Assembly (NCBI GenBank): GCA_029531795.1
Contig: JAPEIS010000002.1
Coordinates: 2,418,001 to 2,482,000 of the forward strand
Length of the DNA: 64,000 bases
Direction of reading: 5' to 3'
Source: Sclerotinia nivalis
Lineage: Eukaryota > Ascomycota > Leotiomycetes > Helotiales > Sclerotiniaceae
Shown here: positions 36,501-48,911 of the stretch, piece after piece
Layout: each line of letters starts with the position of its first letter
How positions within the stretch are numbered: the stretch's first letter is position 1
Notes under the pieces: generated by a model
Databases searched by the model: none
The model's input: only the letters and a program-made list of their open reading frames with translations
Told to the model about the DNA's origin: nothing
Translations under genes and position numbers: made by a program

Positions 36501-36800
36501 TAATAAATCCCGAAAAGAGATAAACCGAAATTGGTTAGTTCGAATATCTATTCTTTTGTTAGTATAAAATATTATTCGAAAATAGATTTCCTAATTATCG
36601 AGTAATATAAAAGTTTTGTAAATTAGATAGGATTTAGTAATTCGGTATAAGATATTTGAGAATATATAAGGTTTTTGAATTAGAACTATATTAATATAAA
36701 AATCATCAGTTAAGGAAAGTATTAATTTATAAAAACTAGTATTTCTAGTTATATTAATTTATAAGATGGTTAGGGGTTTTGAAAATGTTTTTGAATTATA
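33560..36800 (-). pseudogene. LINE ORF2: endonuclease, reverse transcriptase, RNase H
   Basis: Minus strand. Endonuclease about 36780-36060: VLIQKPYIFS (usual QEPWI; the catalytic Glu codon is now Lys) and TISDHKSLLII, the catalytic SDH box near 36140. Reverse transcriptase about 35700-34650: IDIKSTFDIILLEYLI (family D-x-x-x-A-F-D), then GLPISFILFILYI, then FEYTNDIVLVA, where the catalytic YADD is YTND, then FDFKKSELIHFF. RNase H about 33780-33590: ITALKDA, SLARFVIDLWVFLNNLKIAI. An upstream zinc-free spacer separates the domains. Many stops; inactive. Confidence 0.85.
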
Positions 36801-36959
36801 TATTAAATGGGATCGAAAAAAGAGTGGTTTTCAATGTAATGAAACGATTGGAATAGTTGAAGGAAGGTGAAGTTAGTAAGGATAGTATTTGGGTAGTTCG
36901 AGTTGGGGTTGAAAGGGTAATGAGTTTTTTTATTGAAGAATCAACTTTTGAAGTTTTGG

Positions 36960-38200
36960 AGTATTTTGTATTGATATAAGCTTTGATTCTAATTACTTTT
37001 GATATTTTCTGGATAGTTTGCTTTTTTGTTTTGGATTTGGAGCTTTTAATGGTAAGACGAAGGGGGCATCTAGGATTATTTGCTGGATGAGGTCTATCGC
37101 AGTGAAGGTATCTTGTTGGGCAATTATGAATTGTATTATATCTGATAGAATGATTTTTTTCTGTATATTCGATTGTGTTACAAATTCGGTATTTTTCAGA
37201 ATAAGAACAAGTTCGAATATTGTACTATTGAAAGTATCGAATGTATTGGATTATTTTGGATTTGAAAGTGATCCGAAAGATATTAATTGTAATTTCTAGA
37301 ATCCAGAAGTTCTTAAGAAGAGTTATATATTGCAAGATTGGAAAGCTCAAAAACCAAATAGAATGATATAAATTAAACTTTTTGTTTTGTATAGATTCAA
37401 TTGTTTGAATCATTCATTATCCAATATTATCGTTGATAACCTCGAGTATAATTTCCGATTCGATTAGAATGATGATCAATTGTTATAAATCTCTCAAAGT
37501 TGTAATAATTCGTAGAATATAGTTCAATCGATAAATAATCTATAATTGTTATCATTCGATTTTGCAAATTTCGAATACTTTTTCAATTATATTTGAAAGG
37601 TTTTCCAAAACTGTTAAATCCGTTAAAGAATTTGTATATAATGCAAATCCAGTATTTATTGTTTGAATTTCTTTAAGAAGTTTTGTATTGATTCCTAATT
37701 ATCCTTTTAATATAATTAGTACAACAAAAGAACCAGTTTTTCGAATTAGATAATCGAATCCAATATAAACAAAAAGACGAATATCGATTTTATTCAAAGT
37801 TTTAGATTGGGTTTTGAATTGGCTTTTAGCTTTTGAAATTATAAATTGTATAACTGAAATTGCAGCTTTCTAAATATAAATAGAATCCTTAAGATATTGA
37901 AGTATAATTTTTTATATAGGATTGGGATTTAATTAAATAGGAAAAACAATAGAGGGTTTGGTAATTCAAAGAGAATATAATCTATTAATATATAAATCGA
38001 AATGTTTGTTTGCAACAAAAAAGATATCAATACAAAATGCAATCAGGGGTTTACAAAGTCGAACAAAAAAAGCTTGAACTGTTTCGATATTAAGATATTC
38101 ATCCCACAATAAAACAATAGAACTAAAAATCTATTGACCTTCGTTTACTCTATTAATAGCAGCTTTGATTATATTAATCAGAGATTGGGAAAAGGAAAAA
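36960..38200 (-). pseudogene. LINE ORF1 (gag-like)
   Basis: Minus strand between the LINE 5' end and ORF2. A Cys/His-rich piece at about 37130-37050 (NCPTRYLHCDRPHPANNPRC) looks like the remains of the CCHC knuckles that end ORF1 of Tad/I elements. The remainder (long helical, Ile/Lys-rich) is unrecognisable. A short GC patch at 38205-38270 belongs to the 5' end. The assignment depends on position and the knuckle. Confidence 0.6.
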
Positions 38201-38387
38201 GTTAGGGGAGCAAAAGGCATAGTAACGGAAACGCATCCGTATAGCGCTTGCTGGGGCTGAAAAGTTTCGTTTTTAAATCCTATGGATAATAAGAACAATC
38301 GATTGATCAATAAAACGCAATAATAAACGCGTTTTTCGAAAAATTCAATTCTTCGATAATGTTGTGTGTGCTTGATAATCATCGTAG

Positions 38388-38430
38388 ATCATCAATCATA
38401 TGATTATATATTATGTGATTACCCGTGACA
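38388..38430 (-). repeat. Right arm of the inverted repeat, outer part
   Basis: It completes the arm broken by the LINE: its reverse complement begins TGTCACGGGTAATCACATAA and aligns with 31090 onward. The TGTCAC terminus resembles the chromovirus LTR ends in this window. Confidence 0.75.
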
Positions 38431-38834
38431 TATGTATAATGAATTGGGGAAAAGAAGAAAGATATCATATAGATATTTCTTTTTATAATAATATTCTTTT
38501 TAGAAAAAATTACTTCAATTGTATTAATATATATTAAAACTGTAATAGATTTTGCAATACAGATCTTCGTGTAATCATTCGATAATAATACTTTTCAACA
38601 TCTAACTTATATTTTAGATCGAATCGATAAAACAAAATATACTTTCCGAAAATATCGACCGAAAGATAAAGATCCATCTGCAAAATATCTACAAAGACAA
38701 CGATAGAATGTTTAGCTAATCTGATTAATATATATTAACCGGGATAATAATGGAATAATAGATTAAAAACATCGATAACAATATAACAATAACGATAACA
38801 GATTAAAAGTTTCGATAAAAGTTTAACAATAACG
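38431..38834. other. AT-rich spacer
   Basis: About 400 bases without a recognisable feature. The last 80 bases contain decayed relatives of the following 41-bp unit (GATAACAGATTAAAAGTTTC, GATAAAAGTTTAAC). Confidence 0.5.
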
Positions 38835-39080
38835 ATAATATGATTTCGTATAAAAACAAAACCGTGATAATAAATATAATATAATTTCGTATATAAATAA
38901 AACTGAAATAATAGTAATAATATAATTTCGTATATAGATAAAACCAGGACAATAGTAATAATATGATTTTGTATATAGATTAAACCAAAACAATAATAAT
39001 AATATAATTTCGTATATAAATAAAACTGGAATAATAATAAGAATATGATTTCGCGTATAAATAAAACCAGAATAAAAGTC
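38835..39080. repeat. 41-bp minisatellite, six copies
   Basis: Six head-to-tail units of exactly 41 bases, each with the core ATAATATRATTTCGTATATA then ATAAAACY, differing by point changes only. A 125-codon minus-strand open frame across it (38735-39112) is a by-product: the unit length is not a multiple of three, and the hydrophobic translation follows the repeat. Confidence 0.9.
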
Positions 39081-41773
39081 AAGAAATACTTGAATAATAT
39101 ACTTATATACATTTAATAAATATATATTATATATTTTAGTATAGCAGATTAATATATATAATAATAATTGTATAATTATATTTTAGCATTATTTGATGAA
39201 AATATTACTATTATAAATGAAAATGAATAAAACCCAATATAAAATTATTAATAGTGATTTTATCTTTAATACAAAAAATATAATTATTATATTATAGAAT
39301 GAATCTAAATCAAAAAAGAAATATTTTCTTATATTTTGTTTGTTTATTCCTTAATTTATAATTTCTATTCTTTAGTTTTTAATTCATTTTATATTGATCT
39401 TCTATAATATAGCCCTAATCAGAACTTTCCTTTTCCTTTTATTTTGAACTATCTCGATTATTGTTTTTATTAAAATATATATTTTCTATTTCTTTATCAT
39501 CTTCTTTTTATATTCTCGTCCGATTTGATATATTCATTTGATATTAATCTTTATCCAATCCTATATATAAAACGATTGATATTGATTCCAATCAATATAA
39601 TTATTGATAAAATATTTATTATATTTACTTTGGCCTTATATTATTGATAAATCTGTTAGAATAATATAAATATTGCAAAGAACAATGACTAATAAATAAA
39701 TTCGAATATCAATTGAATGTTGTATCCTTTTTTGAAATACAATTTCAATTATTTCATGAAGTATATTTGACTATTTATAATCCAATATTTTTATCAAATC
39801 GATTACAATTCTTATATATATAAAAATAAATTGATATTTATTCTATCGATCAATATCAAAAACCTTTATTACAATCTATAATTATTCAATATAATATCTA
39901 TTAAAAAGATCTTTCAATATATTTTCTAAATTGTTCTTCTATTTAACAAAATTTATTCTTAGTTTCATTAAAAGAAAACTATTTTGGATTACAATAAAAC
40001 CTTTCATTTTTTAATTCCTCAAAATTTATAAAATTCTTTTTATATTTCTTTCAATAAACGAAGCTCCCAAAGAACTGAATTGGGAAACTTTCTATTCAAT
40101 TTGGATTACTTTTGCAAATATTTAAAGTATTTGAAGATCCCTCAATTCTATTTATTATTTTTCTTATTTGTTTAACAAAGTTTACAATAAATATTACAAA
40201 ATCTGAAAACTATAAAAGCTTATTAATTAATTCTATAATTATTGATATATTTGATGAAAGATTATATTTATCAAATATATTCAATATTTCAAATGATAAT
40301 TAAGATTATAAAGGAAATTTCTTTAATATTAATATATTGATTAGTATAGCGATAATCTTTGTTTAAATTTCAATAAGAAAAAAGATTAAAAATTATATAT
40401 TGTTATAGATTTTGCTTAAGAATATATATTATATATAATCTATATATTTGTAAATTTAATATTGTAAATAATTAATTATATGAAAAAGTCCCAAAAGTTT
40501 ATTTTTTAAGTTTGATAGAAATCTATTAATATCAATTATAATAATTATATACCTTTTATTTTATATATAAAAATTTTCTATTATTGAAATATATAAATAT
40601 ATAGTTCTTGAAATCAAAAAGTATAGATTTTATTATTGTTTTAGTATTTCATTGCTAATAGATTCTTATATTATAGAATCCTTGAAATTAATATTATTAG
40701 TATTTTCTGTATTATTATTAATATTATCTTCTATTTCGATATCTTCAAAACTAATATTATTTTCCAAATTGTAATAATATTCATCTATTATAAATAAATT
40801 AATATAATCATCACTTAAATAAAAAGATAAATTATAATCGAAAAAGCTTTAATAATTGAAACAAAGAAAGATTGAATCGTAATTGAAAAAGTTTGAAATA
40901 GAAGATAACATCGAAAAGATATTCTTAATATTCTTGTATTCAAAATTATTAGTAATATTTAAGAAAGTATATTAGTTTCTATAATTTAATAGCTTTAATT
41001 TAGATATCAAATATATTATTTTATTAATGCTTATATTATTATCTATATAATCAAAAGTATTATTAGTATTCTTTTTTTCTTTCAAATATTATATATTATA
41101 TTCTTTTTTTTGATCTTTTTGTTGTCTTTTATAAACTTTGTAGCTTGAAGAATTTTTGTAACTTGTTAAATCCCTCAATTATTTCAATTATTTATAATAA
41201 TATATATAAGAAAATATTTTATTAAATAATTATATAATAATATTTAACAAAATAATAAATATAATAATGAAATATAGTAGTGGAATATAATAACTAATTC
41301 TAAATATAGTTAGCTTGATATTATCTTGTAGTTTTTTATACAAAATTGTATATTTCATCTATTTATTTTCTATATATATATATATATAAAACTTATATCT
41401 ACAAAAAGATTCATTATTATTTTATACTTTTCTAAGATTTACAAAATTCTTTAATAAAGTTATATTGCTTTTTCTAAAGCTACAATTAGCTTTTGTAGAT
41501 TTCTAATATTCTTTTTTTTTTTCTTTAATAATATTATATTTAGGCTTTAGAAAACCCTTGTTATTTTTAATTAAATATTATTTATAATTCTGTTTGTTTT
41601 ATTTATTTTTAAATATTTTTATTTATATTCTTTTTATATATACTTTTTATTTTCTATATCTTTTATATCTATTTATAAATACTACTTTTAGAGTTTTCTT
41701 ATCTTTTTTTATTTTAAACTATTAAATTATTCAAAGTATTGATATTTAAAATAATTATTACAAATCTACCCTT
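39081..41773. other. Very AT-rich stretch, no recognised element
   Basis: 2.7 kb of mostly A/T words. Minus strand near 40880-40650 reads like an acidic Asn-rich protein (NLENNISFEDIEIED), but low complexity prevents any assignment. No RNA gene seen. Confidence 0.45.
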
Positions 41774-41775
41774 TA

Positions 41776-41804
41776 AGTCTAGTACCCCACTTTTCGGCCA
41801 CCCC
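41776..41804 (+). repeat. Left TIR of the pogo-like element
   Basis: 29 bases, AGTCTAGTACCCCAC followed by TTTTCGGCCACCCC; a perfect inverted match to the right end. Confidence 0.95.
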
Positions 41805-41849
41805 AAAAAAAACCATTATATAAATTTTAAACCTTAATAATTCAACAAT

Positions 41850-43534
41850 TATTCTACTTCAATATAATTGTTTATAGAATCTGTTTTATAATCATCATTA
41901 GAATTATTTTTATCAATTTTACAATCCCCAACTTCAATTTGCACCTCCCGAATAATTTTAATCTCTGCAAACTTCGAATTCGGGTTAGTCTTAATTATCC
42001 TTCTTTTTTTGGGTATAATATATTCTATTTTATATTCTAATTGCTTTATTCGATGTTCTATTAGTATAAGTATATAATCCTTAGCATCAAATCCTTTCGA
42101 AATCTTTCGAAAAAGTAATCAATGAATTGGAAGATCGATCTCTTTTTTTCGAATTATAATATAAATATAGTTTCGAATATTATTTGTTTTTTGAAGGGTT
42201 TTCTATTCAATAAAAGATATTTTTTTATGCTATTAAAGTATAGGATTATCATTTGAAGGAGGGTTTTGAATAATAATTTCCTTATTGTTATTTTCGAACA
42301 ATAATCTGTTGAAAAAGAGTTTAGTATAGTTTTGAAACTATAAATCTGAAAATTTTTATTCTTTTTTGATATTATAGATTATTAAACCCTTTATTCTTGT
42401 TTTCTAATAGTATTCAAGAAAGTTATGTTTTCCAATTGGTATAGAATCTGATATAGAATGTAATTTATTGAAATGATATCTATATTCGTTTTTGAAAAAC
42501 AAGAATATTGATAAATCCAATAATTGTAGTACGAGTAATATATGTAACGGTAAAAATAAAAGATGTATATTGTATTTGAAGTATTCTATTATAAATTCAA
42601 TAGTTTTATGACTTTTATGATTATCCAAAATAAGTAATCTAACCTTCTCCGATCGGGAAAGGACTATTTGAAATATAAAGATCTTTTTCAATTATTCAAA
42701 AGCTGTCCTATTAGTCATTTATTCATTTTCAGTTATAGTAGAGTTCCAATCTTTATATAGAATGAGATCTATAGAGAACTATTACTATTGGATTTTTGAA
42801 TTTTTATAAATAATAAAAGAAGAAAGGGCTTTACTGATTACTAAAATGTATTCAATAAAAGAAATCCAAACTCTTAAACCAGATTGTTTTTTTTGAATAA
42901 AACATTACTAAGAGCTTTCTACTATTAATCCATTAAAACCCTGACCTTCTATAATACCTGCCTCATCTATATTCTATCTGTTTTCAGGTTTGATATATTT
43001 AATATTAAACAAATACAACTTTTCAAATCACTTGTGAATAATTTCACCAATTATATTTGAAATACAAATGGAATCGATCCTATATTGTCTTTTAGTTTTG
43101 ATTTTAGGATTCCTAACCAAAAAACTGTATAATTACTTCTTTTCAAATGATAGATTATTTCTTTTTATTTCGAAAAGGTTTTCATTTATTTCCTTTATTT
43201 GTTAATGTATAAAACTAATATTTAATGATTCTTATACTAATATCTATTCTATTAGTCTTTTCTTCTAAATCGAGATTATCTTTTGTTGGTTTTGTGCATC
43301 TTTTTTATATGATAAATAATCATAGATTCGATTTTGAAGTATAATACAAAGAACTCTATATTCTGAATTAGTTCGATGTATAGATATATCATTTGCAATT
43401 ATATCAAAAACTATAGCAATATCATCTTTAGTATATGGATTCGGTATTTTGTAAATAATAATATATTCAAATTTTAGATCAACTGATTGAATGGTTGTTG
43501 AATTATTAAAGGTTGAATGAGATAAAATGCTCAT
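41850..43534 (-). pseudogene. pogo/Fot1-like transposase
   Basis: The frame spans about 560 codons, normal for the family. The N-terminal piece (43534-43265, ATG start 33 bases inside the TIR zone) reads YTKDDIAIVFDIIANDIS, the psq-type helix-turn-helix. Catalytic core: KDWNSTITENE before the second Asp, LLILDNHKSHKTIEFIIEY (second Asp, near 42625), then LLFLPLHILLVLQLLDLSIF (third Asp; family form P-P-H-T-S-x-x-L-Q-P-L-D). The catalytic Asp residues of the last two motifs survive, but stops and frame breaks occur between pieces. It cuts and pastes DNA between the TIRs; now dead. Confidence 0.9.
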
Positions 43535-43549
43535 AGCGGTGAGTTTTTT

Positions 43550-43595
43550 GGGGTGGCCGAAAAGAGGGGGTGGCCGAAAAGTGGGGTACTAGACT
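43550..43595 (-). repeat. Right TIR with a duplicated 15-mer
   Basis: The right TIR (43567-43595) is preceded inward by a second copy of GGGGTGGCCGAAAAG (43550-43564), same orientation, start-to-start spacing 17. The left end has only one copy. Confidence 0.93.
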
Positions 43596-43597
43596 TA

Positions 43598-44910
43598 TTT
43601 CTTTCTATATTGTAAATTCACTTTTTAAAGATTATACTTTAGTAGTTTCAAAGCTTACTAAAGGATTTAGTATTCTCAAAGAAATATCTGTAAATCAATT
43701 TTTAATATCAATATCTATAAAACTAAATAATTATGTTATTTAATAAGATATTGATTTTATTATTCAAAGATTTGTAATAGATCAAAACAAAACCCTATTG
43801 GTCTTTTTAATTACAAATACAATTGCTCATTTAATTAGTTATCTTATATAAAATACTATTATAATCTATATCAAAATATATAATCTATTTAAAGAATAAT
43901 TAAAATAAAGATTTAAAACTTATCTTTAATAAGTAAACTTAAATAAAGGAAAACTTTCAAAATATCTAATACTATAATATAGTATAATAAATACTATAAG
44001 GTTTTCTTTAAACTAAAGATTTTATTTAACTTTCAATATCTTTTAAATTTGATTTTAATCTTAGATAATAATCCTTTAAATAGTATTATAAATACACCTT
44101 TGTTTTAATAACATCAATTTTCCTTAATTCTATCGTTTGATATTAAAAATATCTTCTTTTATTCTTCTTTTTATCATTTTGTATCTCAATTATAATCGCT
44201 AAATCAATCTCCCTTTGTATTCTCTATATATTCTAAATCAATATCAACACTATTATATTACAAACCTCTTATAATAAAGATATTTGTAATAAATAATATA
44301 GAAATCGATATTCAAAAGCTTGAACTTTCAAACGAAAAGATTAGTATTTAAAATAATATTTTATATATATTCTTTTTTGATTCGATAAATCCTATTAATC
44401 AATAATCCGAACTAGATATATCCTTAGAAAAACTTATAACGATCTTCGAAAAGACTAAGATATTTGGTCTGATAAAATACAAATTTTACCTTCTTAATAA
44501 CTCTAAAAATCTAATTTATACAAAGAAATTACGAATTATTATTAAAAATATTATTAAAACAATTAAAAAGAACATCACAATTGATACTATTTTGAGATTC
44601 GAAGTTTAATATATTCAATCAAAATCGAATATTCATTTTTCTTTAATAAAGAAAGTTAATATCAAGAAATAAATATAATTTGAAGAAAAGATTTATAAGA
44701 ATGCAAAATTGGATATAAGAGTTTCAAAACGAAAAATGAAAACATTTTCAGAATTTGAATTATTAAAAAAGAAATCTTTATTATAATCGTTAAATGAAAA
44801 TATATTTTCTAAAAATGAAAGATTAGAAATTCAAATGAAATACTCAATAAAGTTTAAACTTAATATAGATAAAATGAATCTTAGGAAAATACTATAGCTT
44901 TGATTATATA
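43598..44910 (+). pseudogene. Unrecognised degraded coding-like stretch
   Basis: Plus-strand frames stay readable with only scattered stops: KDYTLVVSKLTKGFSILKEI and QRFVIDQNKTLLVFLITNT (43620-43840), then ISLEKLITIFEKTKIFGLIK and FEEKIYKNAKLDIRVSKRKM further on. This is more complex than random AT-rich sequence. It could be RIP-killed element or gene debris that the pogo element entered. I do not recognise a family. Confidence 0.4.
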
Positions 44911-45239
44911 TTTATATATTAATAGAACTATAATATACAAAACTTTATATCAAAAAATTACTGATATAATATATTAACAAAAATAATAAAGACTCTTTCA
45001 TATTATATCTCTTTATTAGCTTTTTCAATATTCAATACTTATATATATCAAATAATATATCAAAAAGACTTATTGTAATACTTTACAATATATTATATTT
45101 TATAATTATTTTATAATAAAATCTGATACAATAGAAGATTTAATTAAAGAAATATATTTTATTTGAGAAAAAAAGAAAAGAATAATATATTATAGTTTTC
45201 GTTAAATATAATTACAATCCAAATAAGAATATTCTTATT

Positions 45240-46140
45240 AAAATGGATAGTTTGATCAATATTTATAAATATATAAACTATAAAAATAAGATCTGTTTTC
45301 GATTTATTGTTTTGATTATAATTACAAGCTCAATAAATTCAAATAAGTATTCATCGAAAGAAATTATTAGATGTTTTAATATATTTATATTCAATGAATC
45401 TAATAAAGAAATAATCAATAGATCAAATTAGAGATTAATAATATAAAACGAATTTTATAAAATATAGTGTATTAAAACTAATATTATTCGATTCTTCAAA
45501 GATGAAATAAACGATATCTATTGTTATCGAAATGAATTAATTTAATCTAAAAAGAATACTCTTAATTGTATATTTTACTTTTTTGAACTTTCTGAAATTC
45601 CAATTACTTTGGAATCTATCAATCTTGATATTATTGTATTTATTATAACAAATTCTGAGATATTATTAAATGAAAAAAACTCTAAAGATAAAAATAATAT
45701 TGATAAAAAAGTTTCAAATTAATATTATAAAGGAATTCAATCAAAGGATTTAATTATATTTATTTAAAAGTATAAAGAAATCATTCTCAAAACGAAAGCT
45801 TTCTTTAAAAGCCAGGAAATTATTGAAAGAAAGGCTATTAAATTTTTGATATATATATATAAAATCGAGGTATTTTTAAAGATATTGCGATTGCTGAAAG
45901 AATATAGCGAAAAGCAAATTGATTTGTTTCGAAAATTAATGATTAAAAGAATTGTAAATACTTTATAGATAGAAAAAGAAATTGTTTAGTTATATAAATT
46001 TGTTAAAAAGTGAAATTTCTTTTTTAAAAAAGAAATATATTAAGGGAATTAAAACATTTATAAAGAAAGTAAAGAAAGAGATACAAAAGATTAAAACTGA
46101 AATTGATAAAGTTCTAAATATTTTGTTTTTAGTTTAGATA
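45240..46140 (+). pseudogene. Unrecognised degraded protein-coding remnant
   Basis: About 270 codons with roughly seven stops: IYKYINYKNKICFRFIVLII, SEIPITLESINLDIIVFIIT, KAFFKSQEIIERKAIKFLIY, LLKEYSEKQIDLFRKLMIKR. Rich in Lys and Ile, partly helical. No motif recognised. Probably the same debris as the preceding stretch. Confidence 0.4.
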
Positions 46141-48596
46141 AATTTTAATTTTAGAATATATAGATTATATATTAATTTCTTTGTATTTGATTCTATATTT
46201 GTATAAATCAAAATTGTTAGAAAAACCTTTAAAATCAATATTGATTTCTTGAACAAATCTAATATTTGAATGATGATATTTCGAAAGGAAATCAATATAC
46301 TATAATTTGGTTTATATTTCGAAGAGTTTTTTGTAAATAGTAAAATTAATCTTTTTATTAAGGAAATTAAAGTTATAAAAATAGAAAACAATAAAACAAA
46401 ATAATTTTATCAAAAGATTTTTATTGAATTATATCAATCCTTTTATAAATCGAGCGAAAATAGTTTATTAGATTTAAAGGATTCCGAAAATAACAATATT
46501 ATTATTCCAAAATTATATAAAAAGATATCTTCGAATAAAAAAAAAGAAATATACAAATCAATTACTATTGAAATGATAAAATAATCAAATGAAGCAAAAT
46601 CAGAAAAACCTTTTGTTATATATACCGATTCATTTTTTATTATTTTTATTTGCTTTATATATTTTCTTTAAATTTAATTCCAAGAAGTTGAAACTAATAT
46701 AATCTAATATTTGTATATTTTCCATCTAAAATTTAAATGTTTTATCATTTGAAATAATCAAGATTCTAATATCCGAAATGAACTTATTATAACCTTTAAT
46801 TTTGAAATACCTTTAAAAAACTCGAAATCATTAATAATAAAACAACAAGTTATATAAAATACAAATATATTTATCTTTTATATTAATTTGATAAAGATTG
46901 GCTACAATATATAAATAACAAATAGATTTATTTTTTCAATATACCTTAGATTCGTAATAATATTATTCAAACAATTAAATAATACAAATATATAAATATA
47001 TAAAGAAATATTATTAAAACTATTTTCTTTTTATATAAAAAAAACATCAAGAAAAGAATTTCCTTTTGAAACTTTTATTTGAAAAAATAATTGATATATT
47101 GATTTACAAATTTACTATAAATAATAAAGATAATAATTAATAATAATTTAAAAAAAAAATTAAAGTATTGAAATTTATATATCAGAAACCAAGAATTGAA
47201 GAAAATCTTATTTAAAAATAAACTTTAATGAAAAAAAATAATAAATAATAACTTCATTATTTTGAATAAACTATATTTTTTTTATTTATAAATTTTTATA
47301 AACTTATATATCTATTCGTTTTATTTATTAATTTTATTTATTAATAATAATTTAATCCAATAATTTTATTCATTAATTTTAAACTAAACTCTTTAGATAA
47401 TAATATATAAAACCAATAAAACAGCTTCAAGTTTTCTATACTTGGAATCCTTGAATAAAATTTATAATGTATTTCGAAATTATTGTAAACTCTTTGTCTA
47501 ATTCGAATAAAATTGATATTTCAAATTGCAAATTGTTATTTAGAATCAAAACTGATAGTTATATATTCTTACTTTCTTTATATTTCAAAAACCCCTTCTT
47601 TTTTCTTCAAATTGCTCTTTTTTTGAAAAAAAAAAAAAGTTGCTGAATTCTTTCAAATCATTTAATCAATTGTTTATATCTAAATATTAATTTAATAACT
47701 TTTTAATTCCTTTTATTAATAAATAATAAAGAAAACTACTTGATTAATCCGAATTTGGTTCTTTTACTCAAATACAAATATCTTGATAATCCTCCGAATT
47801 ATATACTAATCTAATTCAGGATATTTCTTGAAATCTATAATCAATAAATTGAAATGATTACTTCACAACAAAAAAGATAAACAAAATAATTTGAATCAGA
47901 AAATGAAAATTGCCTCAATATAATCTATTTATTATTATTCTACATTGTTTATATATCTTTTCATCCTAAAGCTTTAATTCTAATTTAAACTTTGTAATTC
48001 TTTTAAAAAAAAACAGAATATATTAAATAGATTGAAATACTAAGAAAATAAAAAGGGAAAAAGTATATCTTTAAACAAAATTATATATTAAACTATTAAT
48101 TAGGAATCTTCAAATTTAAAATATTAAAGATATAAAATATTATATAAGAAAACAAAATAAAGTATTTCTTCTATTAATAAACTTGAAAGTTAAATAAAAT
48201 ATATACTATTTGAAATAAAGCTTTCATTATTATTATATTAAATATTAAAAGGATAAAAAAGATATATTTGATATACTCAAATAAAAGAATCGAAATTATA
48301 ATATACAAATGAATAGATTATAATATATACAAAGAAATATATACAAAAATATAAAAAAGATAAAGAAAATGCTTTTAATTATCAAAATATTATAATTACT
48401 ATATATATCTCAATATTAATCATACAAATATATTCCAATGATTATTATATAAATATATAAGATTTATTACAAGATTTCTTGAACTTCGAAAGAACAATAG
48501 TTTATATAACTTTCTCGATATTTGAAATAGTATCTTTACGAAATGATATTCCAGAAAATTTATTTATAATCTCATTTATTCTAGTATAGAAAATTA
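46141..48596. other. Extremely AT-rich stretch without recognised features
   Basis: Long runs of A/T words, poly-A and poly-T tracts (for example near 47620). Short open frames such as 46134-46391 (minus) show no domain. No transposon end was found. Confidence 0.5.
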
Positions 48597-48601
48597 GAAA
48601 G

Positions 48602-48887
48602 TGTTACGATCACGCAACAGTTTCGTCAAAACAAGAAACCTAAACGGAGGCGTTCTCATTTCGAATCATCAGCGTAGGAACGTCATCGATCAGTTTGGAA
48701 TGTTTAGTAAACAAGCTTCTTTGTATTGCTTATGAAAGGACAGGAATGGTGGCGAACTATAGGCGTTCTGATATCTCTTTATTGATTGAACTTAAAAGTA
48801 ATAGTTTATTCATGATTAGAAAGGGTAATGAAAAGTTTGGGCTACGGTTTTACGACTAATTGATTCTTTGCCTATGTGATCTTAACA
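48602..48887. repeat. Solo LTR, 286 bp, nearly free of RIP
   Basis: It starts TGTTACGATCAC and ends GTGATCTTAACA, an 11 of 12 inverted match, and is flanked on both sides by GAAAG (48597-48601 and 48888-48892). The 5-bp duplication and TG...CA ends are those of an LTR. Base composition is much less AT-rich than its surroundings and CpA/TpG sites are common. No pol lies beside it in the right place, so it is best read as a solo LTR left by recombination. A non-autonomous element is the alternative. Confidence 0.82.
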
Positions 48888-48911
48888 GAAAGTAAATATG
48901 TTGAATAATAA

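Larger units (their letters stand above)
32591..38374 (-). mobile_element. Full-length LINE (Tad/I-like), 5.8 kb
   Basis: Both sides carry the identical 13-mer ATAATCATCGTAG (32578-32590 and 38375-38387), a target duplication of LINE type. On the minus strand the order is ORF1 with a knuckle-like region, ORF2 with AP-type endonuclease, reverse transcriptase and RNase H, then a 3' end with GC-rich hairpins and a (CACACATA)-type simple tail (plus 32591-32611). There are no LTRs. Endonuclease plus RNase H place it in the I/Tad group. Length and paired duplication suggest it was inserted complete; RIP stops occur throughout the ORFs. Confidence 0.88.
41776..43595 (-). mobile_element. pogo/Fot1-like DNA transposon, 1.82 kb
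   Basis: Perfect 29-bp terminal inverted repeats beginning AGTCTAGTACCCC (41776-41804 and 43567-43595) are flanked by TA (41774-41775 and 43596-43597), the target duplication of the Tc1/mariner/pogo superfamily. A single minus-strand transposase fills the interior. Size, TA duplication and transposase type agree with Fot1/pogo elements of ascomycetes. The TIRs are GC-rich and intact while the interior is RIP-eroded. Confidence 0.93.

Noticed and set aside
38835..39080. A CRISPR array
   Set aside because: The units are head-to-tail without unique spacers, and the genome is eukaryotic by its transposons.
38735..39112. A 125-codon hydrophobic minus-strand protein resembling a membrane repeat protein
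   Set aside because: It is the translation of the 41-bp minisatellite.
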